From an uncultured bacterium (GTDB lineage Bacteria > Patescibacteriota > Minisyncoccia > Phycocordibacterales > CAINVO01), in contig CAINVO010000040.1 of the NCBI GenBank assembly GCA_903854195.1, positions 1 to 33,176 on the forward strand: a DNA stretch of 33,176 nt. Reading direction: 5' to 3'. This document shows positions 1-9,403 of the stretch, piece after piece; within the stretch, counting starts at the first letter, position 1, and every line of letters starts with the position of its first letter. The notes under the pieces are model-generated. The model was not told the origin of the DNA, made no database searches, and worked only from the letters and a program-made list of their open reading frames with translations. A program made the translations under genes and the position numbers.

Positions 1-336
1 AACGGAACCAACACCGGAAACAACGGTTCAACAAACCCAGCAGGACTAATACTTAAAGCAACAACAAAATTTGTTTCAAACAACACATGTTCACTACAAT
101 ACTCAGTAGGAGGAATAGTAGGAGGGACTTGTGAAATCACTTCAGCTGATGGATCCAAACCATCAATTCCAATCACACTAAGTTCTCTTGGAAACAGTAC
201 TTCACCTGCAACACCAATTAGTATCAGTGGTGTAACTCATACAACTAAGTTCACTCTGTCATGTTTGAAGAGTGACAACACCACAGTTGCAACCTCAACT
301 ACTTGTCAGTTGCCACCAGGGTTTAAGGAGTTTTAG
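1..336 (+). CDS. C-terminal fragment of a probable secreted/surface protein
   Basis: Reading frame 1 is open from the first base to a TAG at 334-336 (111 codons), and the gene begins outside the window. The visible product is rich in Asn, Thr, Ser and Gly. It has four cysteines spaced like two pairs (NTCSLQYSVGG, GGTCEIT, LSCLKSD, TTCQLPPG) and short beta-strand-like stretches such as SIPITLSSLG. This composition is typical of extracellular Ig-like or adhesin domains, and the paired cysteines could form disulfides. No family can be named. It is followed by a long perfect inverted repeat that probably ends transcription. The ORF track omits it because its start is missing. Confidence 0.75.
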   Translation, partial: NGTNTGNNGSTNPAGLILKATTKFVSNNTCSLQYSVGGIVGGTCEITSADGSKPSIPITLSSLGNSTSPATPISISGVTHTTKFTLSCLKSDNTTVATSTTCQLPPGFKEF

Positions 337-343
337 GTGGTAA

Positions 344-382
344 ATTCGAGCCCCATTGTCAAGTTGACAATGGGGCTCGAAT
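344..382. terminator. Perfect 19-bp inverted repeat after the surface-protein gene
   Basis: ATTCGAGCCCCATTGTCAA is followed after one base by its exact reverse complement. It lies 7 bp after the TAG of the upstream CDS. There is no strong T-tract after either arm (GATTTAG on the plus side), so it would be an atypical intrinsic terminator or a barrier hairpin that separates the surface gene from rpoB. Confidence 0.6.
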
Positions 383-413
383 GATTTAGAATGGTTCATC
401 TACGCTCTACCGA

Positions 414-443
414 TTGTGTAAAGGCTCTGGGCTGCATTATTAG
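414..443 (+). promoter_or_regulatory. Weak candidate promoter upstream of rpoB
   Basis: TTGTGT and TATTAG are separated by 18 bp, about 58 bp upstream of the rpoB start. The match to the sigma-70 consensus is modest. A promoter is expected here because the preceding gene ends in a strong hairpin. Confidence 0.25.
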
Positions 444-458
444 TGATTTATTAGCGCC

Positions 459-490
459 AAATAAGGTTTAACAAACCCTTATTTTTATTT
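459..490 (+). terminator. Terminator-like hairpin in the rpoB leader
   Basis: AAATAAGGTTT and AAACCCTTATTT pair around a 3-nt loop with one bulged C. The right arm runs into a T-rich tract (TTTTTATTT). It ends about 10 bp before the rpoB ATG, so it either terminates upstream transcription or acts as an attenuator of rpoBC. A ribosome-binding site cannot be seen between it and the start codon. Confidence 0.5.
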
Positions 491-500
491 CTTAATAACA

Positions 501-3500
501 ATGCGTCCACAAAAATATTTCTCGCATTTCAAGGAGCCTCTTGCAGAGCTCCCAAGTTTGGTAGAAGGTCAGTTAACATCATATAAATGGCTTATTGAGA
601 AAGGTCTCAAAGAAGTCTTCGCAGAGTTCTCATCAATCAAGGACTACTCCGATAAAAAGTTTGAACTCGATTTCACAGGCTTTGAGCTTTCTGAGCCAAA
701 GAATGATGAATTTTATGCAAAGGAAAATAAAATGTCCTATGAGGCACCTCTAAAAGTAAAGGTGCTTCTAAAGAATAAAACATTTGCTTCATCAAAGGAG
801 CAAGAAATTTTCATGGCAGATTTTCCACTCATGACATGCCATGGAACTTTTATTATTAATGGTATCGAACGTGTAATTGTACCCCAACTGGCTAGATCCT
901 TTGGGGTTTTCTTTACGTCTGAGGAAGCCAAAGGACGTCAATACTTTGGAGCAAAAATCATTCCTGCTCGTGGCGCATGGGTAGAAATTGAAAGTGATGC
1001 TGACGGTGCTATTTACGTTCGTATCGACAGAAAGCGAAAGTTTGCTATCTCATCACTTTTTCGTGTTCTTGGAGTAAAGACAGACAAGGAACTTAATGAC
1101 TTGTTTAAGGACAATGAAAATGCAAAAAGTTATATTGAAACATCTCTTGTAAAAGACCATGCAAAAACTCCTGATGAGTCATACATTGAAATTCACAAGA
1201 GACTTCGTGATGGAGATCTTGCTACAGTAGACAACGCTCGTGAGTTTATTAACTCTATTTTCAGTAAAGAGAGATATGATCTTTCTCGTGTTGGAAGATT
1301 CCGTTTTAACAAGCGTTTCGGCAAATCAATGGACGAAAAGGATCTTGTAAAAGGCACCGTTTCCATTGAAGATCTAGTTGTTATCGTAAATCAGATTATA
1401 GAGCTCAACAATAATGGTGAGGCTGTAGCTGATGATATCGACCACCTAGGTTCACGACGTGTAAGATATGTCGGAGAACTTCTACAACAGAAGATTCGTG
1501 TTGGTATGACACAAATCAAACGAAACATTCAAAATAGAATGTCTACTATTGATGCTGATGCTACACTTCCTGTGCAGTTTATTTCTCCACGACCTCTTCA
1601 GGCTCGTATCAAAGAATTTTTTACAACAAACCAGTTGTCACAGTTTATGTCTCAGGAAAACATTCTTGGAGAAATTGAGCACTTGAGACGAGTTTCTGCT
1701 CTTGGTCCTGGCGGTCTATCCCGTGAACGAGCAGGTTTTGAAGTTCGTGACGTGCACCCATCTCACTATGGTCGCCTATGTCCTATTCACACACCTGAAG
1801 GTCAAAACATTGGTCTCGTGCTTCATCTTTCAACATATGCTCGTGTAAACGAGTTCGGAATGATTGAGACACCTTATGTAAAAGTTAAAAATGGAAAAGT
1901 TACAAAGGAAGTCATTTATGTTAACGCTCTTGAAGAAGAGGGTTCAACTATCGCTCATGCTGCAACAAAATATGATAAAGATGGAACAATCACAGAGGAG
2001 CAGGTAGAAGTTCGTATCAAAGGAAAGCCAGGAATGGTTTCTCCAGCGGAAGTTGATTTTCTAGATGTATCTACAAACCAGGCATATTCTATTGCTACAT
2101 CTATGATTCCTTTCCTAAACCACGACGATGCTAACCGAGCATTGATGGGTTCGAACATGCAAAAGCAGGGTACACCTTGTATCATTCCAGAAGCCCCTCT
2201 AGTTGCTACAGGTATTGAAGGAAAAGCAGCTCTAGACACAGGACGTGTAGTTGTTGCTCCAGAAGAGGGAACAATTTCACATGTTGATGCTCGCAAAGTT
2301 ACATTTAAAAATACAAAAGGAAAAGAAACAGAATACAAACTTGTTTCTTTCAGCCGAACAAACCAGTTCACAGCTTTTCACCAGAGACCTACAGTTTCAC
2401 TTGGTCAGAAAGTAAATAAGGGTGACGTTTTGGTAGATACTTCAACATCAGACGGTGGTCAGATGGCTCTTGGGCAAAATGTTCTTGTTGCGTTTATGAC
2501 ATGGTCAGGTGCTAACTACGAAGATGCCATCATTGTTTCAGAGCGTCTTGTAAAAGAATCAAAATTTACATCTATTCACATCGAAGAGTTTGTGATTAAT
2601 GTTCGTGATACAAAGCTCGGACCTGAAGTTACAACTCATGATATTCCAAATGTCGGTGAAGCTCGTCTTAAGAATCTTGATGAAGACGGTATTGTCCGCA
2701 TCGGAGCTGAAGTTCATCCAGGAGATATTATTGTTGGAAAAATTACACCAAAGGGTGAAACACAACTTACTCCTGAAGAAAGATTGCTTAGATCTATTTT
2801 CGGCGAAAAATCACGTGACGTAAAAGACACATCAAAGCGTCTTGAAAATGGAAAGAGAGGAAGAATTATTTCTGTGAAAGTATTTTCAAGAGAAAAAGGT
2901 GACAAGCTTGAGTCAGGTATTATCAAGCGCATACACGTAGAAATTGCACAACTCCGAAGTGTATCTGTAGGTGACAAGCTTGCAGGACGACACGGAAACA
3001 AAGGTGTTATTTCAAAAATTCTTCCAGTAGAAGATATGCCTTACATGGCAGATGGTACTCCTATCGATATTGTTCTTACACCTCTTGGAGTTCCTTCTCG
3101 TATGAACCTCGGACAAATCATGGAGCTTCACCTTGGTCTTGCTGCAAGTACTCTAAACTATCAGGCAGTCGTGCCTCCATTTGCTGGAGCAACTGATAAG
3201 GAAATCAAAGAGGAGCTAGTAAAGGCTGGATTCAATTCAAATGGAAAGATGAAATTGTTTGACGGACGTACAGGTCAAGCTTATGAACAAGATATTGCAG
3301 TTGGATATATGTATATTCTAAAACTTCACCACATGGTAGAAGACAAGATCCACATGCGATCAATTGGTCCTTACTCTCTAATTACTCAGCAACCGCTTGG
3401 AGGAAAGGCTCAGGGAGGAGGTCAAAGATTTGGAGAAATGGAAGTGTGGGCACTCTCAGGCCACGGCGCTGCATATACTTTGCGCGAAGTGCTCACTATC

Positions 3501-3689
3501 AAGTCAGATGATATCGTCGGACGTTCTGCAACCTTCGATGCTATCGTTAAAAATGAAAGAATTAAAGATCCAAACGCGCCCGCGTCGTTTAGTGTTCTTT
3601 TGAACAACTTACGAGGTCTTGCTCTTGATGTCGAACTAGAGAAGCTCAACAAAACAGAAGAAGAAAGTGATGAAGATTATAACAACTAA
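501..3689 (+). CDS. rpoB: DNA-directed RNA polymerase subunit beta
   Basis: This is the beta subunit of RNA polymerase, which forms half of the catalytic cleft with RpoC. The N-terminus (MRPQKYFSHFKEPLAELPSL) and the rifampicin-pocket region (SQLSQFM..., RRVSALGPGGLSRERAGFE, HPSHYGRLCPIHTPEGQNIG) are clear. So are the GDKLAGRHGNKGVI segment and the C-terminal PLGGKAQGGGQRFGEMEVWAL clamp region. At 1062 aa it is shorter than E. coli beta (about 1342) and lacks the large lineage-specific insertions. Residue 384, equivalent to E. coli Asp516 in the rifampicin pocket, is Ser (QFMSQEN). The ATG has no Shine-Dalgarno sequence. rpoC follows 11 bp downstream, and no ribosomal L10/L12 genes precede it in the window. 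Confidence 0.99.
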   Translation: MRPQKYFSHFKEPLAELPSLVEGQLTSYKWLIEKGLKEVFAEFSSIKDYSDKKFELDFTGFELSEPKNDEFYAKENKMSYEAPLKVKVLLKNKTFASSKEQEIFMADFPLMTCHGTFIINGIERVIVPQLARSFGVFFTSEEAKGRQYFGAKIIPARGAWVEIESDADGAIYVRIDRKRKFAISSLFRVLGVKTDKELNDLFKDNENAKSYIETSLVKDHAKTPDESYIEIHKRLRDGDLATVDNAREFINSIFSKERYDLSRVGRFRFNKRFGKSMDEKDLVKGTVSIEDLVVIVNQIIELNNNGEAVADDIDHLGSRRVRYVGELLQQKIRVGMTQIKRNIQNRMSTIDADATLPVQFISPRPLQARIKEFFTTNQLSQFMSQENILGEIEHLRRVSALGPGGLSRERAGFEVRDVHPSHYGRLCPIHTPEGQNIGLVLHLSTYARVNEFGMIETPYVKVKNGKVTKEVIYVNALEEEGSTIAHAATKYDKDGTITEEQVEVRIKGKPGMVSPAEVDFLDVSTNQAYSIATSMIPFLNHDDANRALMGSNMQKQGTPCIIPEAPLVATGIEGKAALDTGRVVVAPEEGTISHVDARKVTFKNTKGKETEYKLVSFSRTNQFTAFHQRPTVSLGQKVNKGDVLVDTSTSDGGQMALGQNVLVAFMTWSGANYEDAIIVSERLVKESKFTSIHIEEFVINVRDTKLGPEVTTHDIPNVGEARLKNLDEDGIVRIGAEVHPGDIIVGKITPKGETQLTPEERLLRSIFGEKSRDVKDTSKRLENGKRGRIISVKVFSREKGDKLESGIIKRIHVEIAQLRSVSVGDKLAGRHGNKGVISKILPVEDMPYMADGTPIDIVLTPLGVPSRMNLGQIMELHLGLAASTLNYQAVVPPFAGATDKEIKEELVKAGFNSNGKMKLFDGRTGQAYEQDIAVGYMYILKLHHMVEDKIHMRSIGPYSLITQQPLGGKAQGGGQRFGEMEVWALSGHGAAYTLREVLTIKSDDIVGRSATFDAIVKNERIKDPNAPASFSVLLNNLRGLALDVELEKLNKTEEESDEDYNN

Positions 3690-3700
3690 TATAAAACACC

Positions 3701-6700
3701 ATGACTACACAAACTAAAGTACACAAGAAAGAGATTAGTGACTTTGACGCAGTGGTGTTGAAGGTTGCTTCACCAGATCGTATTCGCGAATGGTCATATG
3801 GCGAGGTTACAAAGCCTGAAACTATGAACTATCGAACACAACGTTCAGAAAAGAACGGATTGTTTGATGAGAAAATTTTCGGACCAGATAAAGATTTTGA
3901 ATGTTACTGTGGAAAATATAAAGGTATTCGATACAAAGGTATTGTCTGTGAAAAGTGTGGAGTGGAGATCACTCGCTCAATTGTAAGACGAGAAAGAATG
4001 GGACACATAGAGCTTTCAACTCCTGTGTCACATATCTGGTTCCTACGAGCTATGCCATCACGTATCGCTATGATACTTGGTATGAATAGTGGTGATCTAG
4101 AAAAAGTAGTTTACTTCGCAGGATACTTGGTAGTAAAAGTAAATGAAGAAGAAAAAATAAAATTCCTAAAGGAACTTGATTCCGAATACAAATCAAAAGT
4201 TAAATCAGTTCAGGATGAAAAAACAAAAGAAGCTATCACTGAACTTTTGATGGGAGCAAAATCTGACATTGAAAGTATTCAGGTTGGAAGAGTTCTAGAT
4301 GAAATTCAGTATCACAAGTTTTCTCTAAAATACGGTACAACTTTTGAGGCATCTATTGGTGCTGAAGCTGTTTACACTATTTTCAAGCAGTTGGATTTGA
4401 AAAAACTTTACACAGATTTAAGTGAGCAGGTCTCAAAGGCTTCATCACTTGAGCGTGAAAAACTTATCAAACGTTTGAGTTTGATTAAGGCTATGATTCG
4501 TTCAAAAGTTCGTCCAGAGTGGATGTTCCTTACTGCACTTCCTGTTATTCCTGCAGCACTACGTCCTATGGTTGCTCTAGAAGGAGGACGTCATGCAACA
4601 TCAGATGTGAACGATCTTTACCGACGTGTTATTAACCGTAATAATCGTCTAAAGAAACTAAAAGAAATTCACGCACCGGATGTTATTCTTCGAAATGAAA
4701 AGCGTATCTTGCAGGAAGCTGTGGATGCTCTTATCGACAACTCTATCCGTCATGGTAACCAGCTTTTTGCTGGAGTAAACCAGGCGCAAAGACGACCACT
4801 TAAATCTCTAGCTGATAACCTAAAAGGTAAGCGCGGTCTATTCCGTCAGAACCTTCTTGGTAAGCGTGTAGACTATTCAGGTCGTTCTGTTATCGTTGTG
4901 GGTCCAGATCTTAAACTAAATCAATGTGGTCTTCCAAAACACATGGCTCTCGAGCTTTTCCGACCTTTCGTTATTTCAGGACTACTTCAGAAAGAATTAG
5001 CATTCAACATTCGTGGAGCATCTCGTCTTATTGACGACAGTATTCCTGAAGTTTGGGCAATTCTTGAAGATGTTATTAAAGAAAAATATGTACTTCTAAA
5101 CCGTGCTCCTACATTGCACAGATTGAGTATTCAGGCTTTTAAGCCAGTACTTATCGAAGGCAACGCTATTCAGGTTCATCCACTTGTATGTAGTGCTTTC
5201 AACGCCGACTTCGACGGAGACACAATGGCCGTACACGTTCCTCTGTCTGCTGAAGCACAAAAGGAGGCTTCTGAGATTATGGCCGCTGACAAAAACATTC
5301 TAAAGCCAGGAAGTGGAGATCCTACAGTTACAGCAAAACTTCTTGACGTGGTTCTTGGTTGTTACTGGATGACAAAGACAGTAAAAGATCAGAAGGGTGA
5401 AGGCAAATATTATGGAAGTCCAGATGAAGCAATTGCTGCTTTCAACTATGACCAAGTTGCTTTCCGAGCTCAGATCAAGGTTTTGCCAACAGCTAGTGCA
5501 AAATATGCAGAATTTGATGGTAAACTTTTCGACACAACTGTTGGACGACTTTTGTTCAATGCTATTTTCCCTGAAGAATATCCTTATATAAACAAAGAAG
5601 TTACAAAGTCAGTAATGAACTCATTGGTAGATGATTTGATCATTCGATACGGTATTGATGCTATCCCTCCAATCCTAGATGAAATTAAAACTTTTGGATT
5701 CAAGTACGTTACACAATCAGGTATTAGTTGGGGTATTGACGATGTTCTTATTCCAGAAGGAAAGACAAAAGTTGTAGATGCTGCTCAGAAAAAAGCTGAT
5801 GAAGTAGTTGAACAATACAATGATGGTCTTTTGTCAGAAGAAGAAAAACTAAGAAAAGAAATTGAAATTTGGCAAACAGCTAAGAGTGATGTAGAAAAAC
5901 TTATTCCTGCAACACTTGATCAAAACGGATCAGTTCATGACATGGTTCTCTCAGGTGCCCGAGGTTCCCTTGGAAACCTTACACAGATGGTTGGTATGAA
6001 AGGTCTTATCACAAACACAGCTGGAGAGACAATTGAGTTTCCAATTCTTTCATCATTCAAGGAAGGCCTTACACCTATTGAATACTTCATTACAACTCAC
6101 GGCGCTCGAAAGGGTATGACAGACACCGCTCTAAACACAGCTAAGGCTGGATATCTAACACGTAAACTATTCGTGGTTGCTCAGAATATTATTATTACTG
6201 AGGACGATTGTGGAACTAAAGAAAGTATTGTTATCCGAAAAGAAACAGCCTCAGGTATTGAACAATCTCTTGTTAAGACAGTAAATGGCCGAGTACTTGG
6301 AAAAGATATTCTTGGTAAAAATGGAGAGGTTATATTTAAACGAGGTCACTTGGTAAGTAAAGCTGATGCACGAGCAATAGAAGCTGAAGGAATATCTGAG
6401 GTTGTTGTTCGTTCACCACTAAGTTGTAAGAGTCCTCGAGGCCTATGTCGAATGTGTTATGGATTGGATCTTGGTAAAAACAAGATGATTGATCTAGGAG
6501 AAGCAGTAGGAACAGTGGCCGCTCAAGCTATTGGTGAGCCTGGTACACAGCTTACAATGCGTACTTTCCACTCAGGAGGTGTGGCTACAGCAGGTGGAGA
6601 CATTACTCAAGGTCTCCCTCGTGTGGAAGAAGTTTTTGAAAAGCGAAAACCAAAAAATCCAGCTCTTGTTAACCGAGTAGATGGAGTAGTTATTGAAATC

Positions 6701-7378
6701 AAAGAATCAGGAAAAGAAAAAATCATTAAAGTTATTCCAGAAATTGCAGAGAAGAAATCAAAAACTGGAAAGAATGAAATCGAATACACTATTCCTCATT
6801 TCCGTATTCCTCTAGTAAAAGTTGGTCAGGCTGTAAAGAAGGGTGAAATTATCACAGACGGATCAGCTGATATAGATGAAGTTTTCCAATATGCTGGACG
6901 TGAAAGAGCACAAGAATATATTATTTCTGAAGTTAAAAAACTTTATGAACTGCAAGGAGAATCAGTATCACGTAAACACATTGAGGTTATCGTGCGTCAG
7001 ATGTTCTCACGTATTAAAGTTAAAGAACACGGAGATACTCTATTTTCAACTGGAGAAATTATCGAAAGTCACGAACTAGACGAAGAAAATGCAAAGGCAA
7101 TTAAGGAAAATGGTATTGAAGCAAAGGGCGAATCAATAGTGATGGGCATCACAGATGTATCCCTTTCTCGTAGAAGTTTCCTTTCAGCCGCTTCATTCCA
7201 ACACACAAACAAAATTCTTATCAATGCTGCCGTTCGTGGAGCAGAAGACCAACTCTATGGTCTAATGGAAAATGTTATTATCGGAAGATTGATACCAGCA
7301 GGAACTGGTTTTCCAGGTAGTCCAAAGGCTGAAATGATTGCAGAAGTTAAAAGAGAATTAGATCGAGCACAACAGTAA
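3701..7378 (+). CDS. rpoC: DNA-directed RNA polymerase subunit beta'
   Basis: This is the largest RNA polymerase subunit and carries the catalytic Mg-binding loop NADFDGD, around residue 505. The N-terminal zinc site is intact (CYCGKYKG followed by CEKCG), and so is the second zinc site (CGT, then CKSPRGLCRMCYG). The trigger-loop/bridge-helix region (ARKGMTDTALNTAKAGYLTR) and the AQAIGEPGTQLTMRTFHSGG segment are also present. The 1225-aa length lacks the big proteobacterial insertions. It lies 11 bp after rpoB, so the two are probably one operon. A TATAAA box ends 5 bp before the ATG, so an additional promoter giving a nearly leaderless rpoC mRNA is possible, although it could be chance in this AT-rich gap. 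No Shine-Dalgarno is seen. Confidence 0.99.
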   Translation: MTTQTKVHKKEISDFDAVVLKVASPDRIREWSYGEVTKPETMNYRTQRSEKNGLFDEKIFGPDKDFECYCGKYKGIRYKGIVCEKCGVEITRSIVRRERMGHIELSTPVSHIWFLRAMPSRIAMILGMNSGDLEKVVYFAGYLVVKVNEEEKIKFLKELDSEYKSKVKSVQDEKTKEAITELLMGAKSDIESIQVGRVLDEIQYHKFSLKYGTTFEASIGAEAVYTIFKQLDLKKLYTDLSEQVSKASSLEREKLIKRLSLIKAMIRSKVRPEWMFLTALPVIPAALRPMVALEGGRHATSDVNDLYRRVINRNNRLKKLKEIHAPDVILRNEKRILQEAVDALIDNSIRHGNQLFAGVNQAQRRPLKSLADNLKGKRGLFRQNLLGKRVDYSGRSVIVVGPDLKLNQCGLPKHMALELFRPFVISGLLQKELAFNIRGASRLIDDSIPEVWAILEDVIKEKYVLLNRAPTLHRLSIQAFKPVLIEGNAIQVHPLVCSAFNADFDGDTMAVHVPLSAEAQKEASEIMAADKNILKPGSGDPTVTAKLLDVVLGCYWMTKTVKDQKGEGKYYGSPDEAIAAFNYDQVAFRAQIKVLPTASAKYAEFDGKLFDTTVGRLLFNAIFPEEYPYINKEVTKSVMNSLVDDLIIRYGIDAIPPILDEIKTFGFKYVTQSGISWGIDDVLIPEGKTKVVDAAQKKADEVVEQYNDGLLSEEEKLRKEIEIWQTAKSDVEKLIPATLDQNGSVHDMVLSGARGSLGNLTQMVGMKGLITNTAGETIEFPILSSFKEGLTPIEYFITTHGARKGMTDTALNTAKAGYLTRKLFVVAQNIIITEDDCGTKESIVIRKETASGIEQSLVKTVNGRVLGKDILGKNGEVIFKRGHLVSKADARAIEAEGISEVVVRSPLSCKSPRGLCRMCYGLDLGKNKMIDLGEAVGTVAAQAIGEPGTQLTMRTFHSGGVATAGGDITQGLPRVEEVFEKRKPKNPALVNRVDGVVIEIKESGKEKIIKVIPEIAEKKSKTGKNEIEYTIPHFRIPLVKVGQAVKKGEIITDGSADIDEVFQYAGRERAQEYIISEVKKLYELQGESVSRKHIEVIVRQMFSRIKVKEHGDTLFSTGEIIESHELDEENAKAIKENGIEAKGESIVMGITDVSLSRRSFLSAASFQHTNKILINAAVRGAEDQLYGLMENVIIGRLIPAGTGFPGSPKAEMIAEVKRELDRAQQ

Positions 7379-7382
7379 AACG

Positions 7383-7434
7383 TTAGAGCGAAAATTAGCA
7401 GTCCGGTTTAACTTTCTTAGGGCGCTTGCTCTAA
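7383..7434 (+). promoter_or_regulatory. Closed stem-loop filling the rpoC-dnaG gap
   Basis: TTAGAGC at the start and GCTCTAA at the end of the 59-bp gap are exact reverse complements and enclose a 38-nt interior. The interior contains GTCCGG and TTAACTTTCTTAGGGCGC. The stem ends 3 bp before the dnaG ATG and would sequester the start region. There is no T-tract, so it is not a simple terminator. It may be an RNA processing or translational control site in an rpoBC-dnaG transcript; its function is unknown. Confidence 0.4.
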
Positions 7435-7437
7435 AAC

Positions 7438-9327
7438 ATGTCATCATCAACCGTACAACAAATTAAGGATAAGTTGAGCATAGTAGATGTGGTTGGCTCA
7501 TACATCAAAACTGAAAAGGCAGGAGCAAATTATAAAGCTCGCTGTCCTTTTCATAATGAAAAAACTCCTTCATTTTTCATTTCACCATCTCGTAATTCTT
7601 ATTATTGTTTTGGTTGTGCAATGAAAGGGGATATTTTTACTTTCGTTCAAGATTTTGAAAAGGTTGATTTTCTAGGGGCATTAAAGATTCTAGCCGAAAG
7701 GGCAGGGGTGCCTATTGTAAATGAGAAGCCCGAAGTTAAAACTGAAAGAGATAGACTCTTTTCTGTACTTGAAGAAGCTACAAAATTCTTCGAGAAAAAT
7801 CTTGAGTTTACAAAGGATGGTGAGGAAGGTGGGGTAGTGAGCGTTGCGGGCGGTGGAGAATCAAATAATGTAAAGAGTGCTAAAAAATATTTGTTGAGCC
7901 GCGGCCTTACAGAGGAAACTATCACAGATTGGCGTTTGGGGTATGCTTCACCTGAGTGGAGATTACTCCTAGAGAATTTAAAGGGAAAAGGATACAGCGA
8001 ATCTGACATGGAAAAAGTTGGGTTGATAAAAAAAGCCGAACCTAAAGAAGGAGGTATTTCTGGACAGGGAATATCAAATCAAAGTGGACATGCAGAAGTC
8101 CGATATTATGATCGTTTTCGAGGTAGAGTTATTTTTCCATTGTTTGACCCATCGGGTCGAGTGATTGGATACTCAGGACGCATCTTGGATGATAACGGCA
8201 AAGAAGCAAAATATCTAAATAGTCCAGATACACCCCTCTTTAATAAATCAGAAATACTTTATGGATATCATAAAGCTAAGCATGATATTCGGAAAAGAGA
8301 TTATTCATTGCTAGTTGAAGGTCAAATGGACTTGCTAATGTCTCATCAGTCAGGGTTTACCAACACTGTCGCATCTTCTGGTACAGCTTTGACATTGGAT
8401 CACTTGATAAAACTCAATCAGATTTCTTCAAATCTCATGATCGCATACGATGCAGATCGCGCAGGTTTGTCAGCATCACTACGGGCATGGGCAAATGCAC
8501 TTTCTCTTGGAATGGAAGTAAAAATCGTTTCACTACCTGCAGGTGAGGATCCAGCATCTTTAATTTTAGAGGATTCTGATAAATGGAAAAATTGCTTACG
8601 TAGTGCGAAGCACATTATTGATTTTTATCTTGGTATCTTGATTGAAGAGAATAGGGTTAATCCCGACGAGCGGAAACTTTGGAAGGAAGTTGAAAAGAAG
8701 GTTTTGCCTTATGTAAGGGTTTTGCCGAGTGCGATTCAAAGGTCACATTTCATTTCTCGAATATCCGATGCTACTGATATCCCGATAAAAGCATTAACAG
8801 AAGAGTTAGAGAAAATTCAAGCAAATGAAAGTGAAACAAAAAATGGAACATCAGGGTATGTAGATAGACAGACCAGTGGATTTCAAAACGAAAGCGATAA
8901 AAAAGCTGCACAGGATGACAAAGAAAAAAATATAGGATCATTGTCAAACCACCCTTCACTTAAGCGCTTAAAAGCAATTATCGCTTGGAAGAGCGATGAG
9001 GAAGTTCGAAAGAGTTTAGAGAGTATTTTGGATTCTGCAGGGTTGAGAGATTTACTTATAATCAACCCGGATGATAAGGCGGAGCTTGCGGTAGAGGCAG
9101 AAGTTGTCTATGAGGGCATGACTGACCTGCTGCTTAAGGAGGATATCGAAAGTTTACTCTATCGTCTGGAGGAAGATGTAATTAAAGACCGTCTTTCAAA
9201 ATCAATGACGGCAATGCATCATGCAGAGAAGGAAAACAACGCGGACAAAATGGTTTTACTCAGGGTTGAGTCAGACAATTTATTCAAACAATTATCAGCG
9301 CTTCAAAAAAAGCTAAAGTCAGGATAA
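7438..9327 (+). CDS. dnaG: DNA primase
   Basis: DnaG synthesises RNA primers at the replication fork. The N-terminal zinc-binding domain has the expected ligands C36, H39, C57 and C60 (CPFH...CFGC). The catalytic core follows, with a TOPRIM fold: LLVEGQMDLL carries the catalytic Glu and AYDADRAG the metal-binding Asp pair. The C-terminal part, from about residue 450, is variable and presumably binds DnaB. The 629-aa length is normal for the family. It sits between rpoC and rpoD, and dnaG-rpoD adjacency matches the well-known macromolecular synthesis operon. No Shine-Dalgarno precedes the ATG. Confidence 0.98.
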   Translation: MSSSTVQQIKDKLSIVDVVGSYIKTEKAGANYKARCPFHNEKTPSFFISPSRNSYYCFGCAMKGDIFTFVQDFEKVDFLGALKILAERAGVPIVNEKPEVKTERDRLFSVLEEATKFFEKNLEFTKDGEEGGVVSVAGGGESNNVKSAKKYLLSRGLTEETITDWRLGYASPEWRLLLENLKGKGYSESDMEKVGLIKKAEPKEGGISGQGISNQSGHAEVRYYDRFRGRVIFPLFDPSGRVIGYSGRILDDNGKEAKYLNSPDTPLFNKSEILYGYHKAKHDIRKRDYSLLVEGQMDLLMSHQSGFTNTVASSGTALTLDHLIKLNQISSNLMIAYDADRAGLSASLRAWANALSLGMEVKIVSLPAGEDPASLILEDSDKWKNCLRSAKHIIDFYLGILIEENRVNPDERKLWKEVEKKVLPYVRVLPSAIQRSHFISRISDATDIPIKALTEELEKIQANESETKNGTSGYVDRQTSGFQNESDKKAAQDDKEKNIGSLSNHPSLKRLKAIIAWKSDEEVRKSLESILDSAGLRDLLIINPDDKAELAVEAEVVYEGMTDLLLKEDIESLLYRLEEDVIKDRLSKSMTAMHHAEKENNADKMVLLRVESDNLFKQLSALQKKLKSG

Positions 9328-9361
9328 AGGAAGTTAATCACAGAAAGATAAGCGGATAGGG

Positions 9362-9390
9362 TTTCATTAAATTAAGTTTTCATATATAAT
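9362..9390 (+). promoter_or_regulatory. Promoter of rpoD
   Basis: A perfect TATAAT at 9385-9390 has a weak -35 (TTTCAT, 17-bp spacer). The -10 ends 13 bp before the rpoD ATG, so the predicted 5' leader is only about 7 nt. Confidence 0.6.
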
Positions 9391-9403
9391 CCACACCATA
9401 CAA

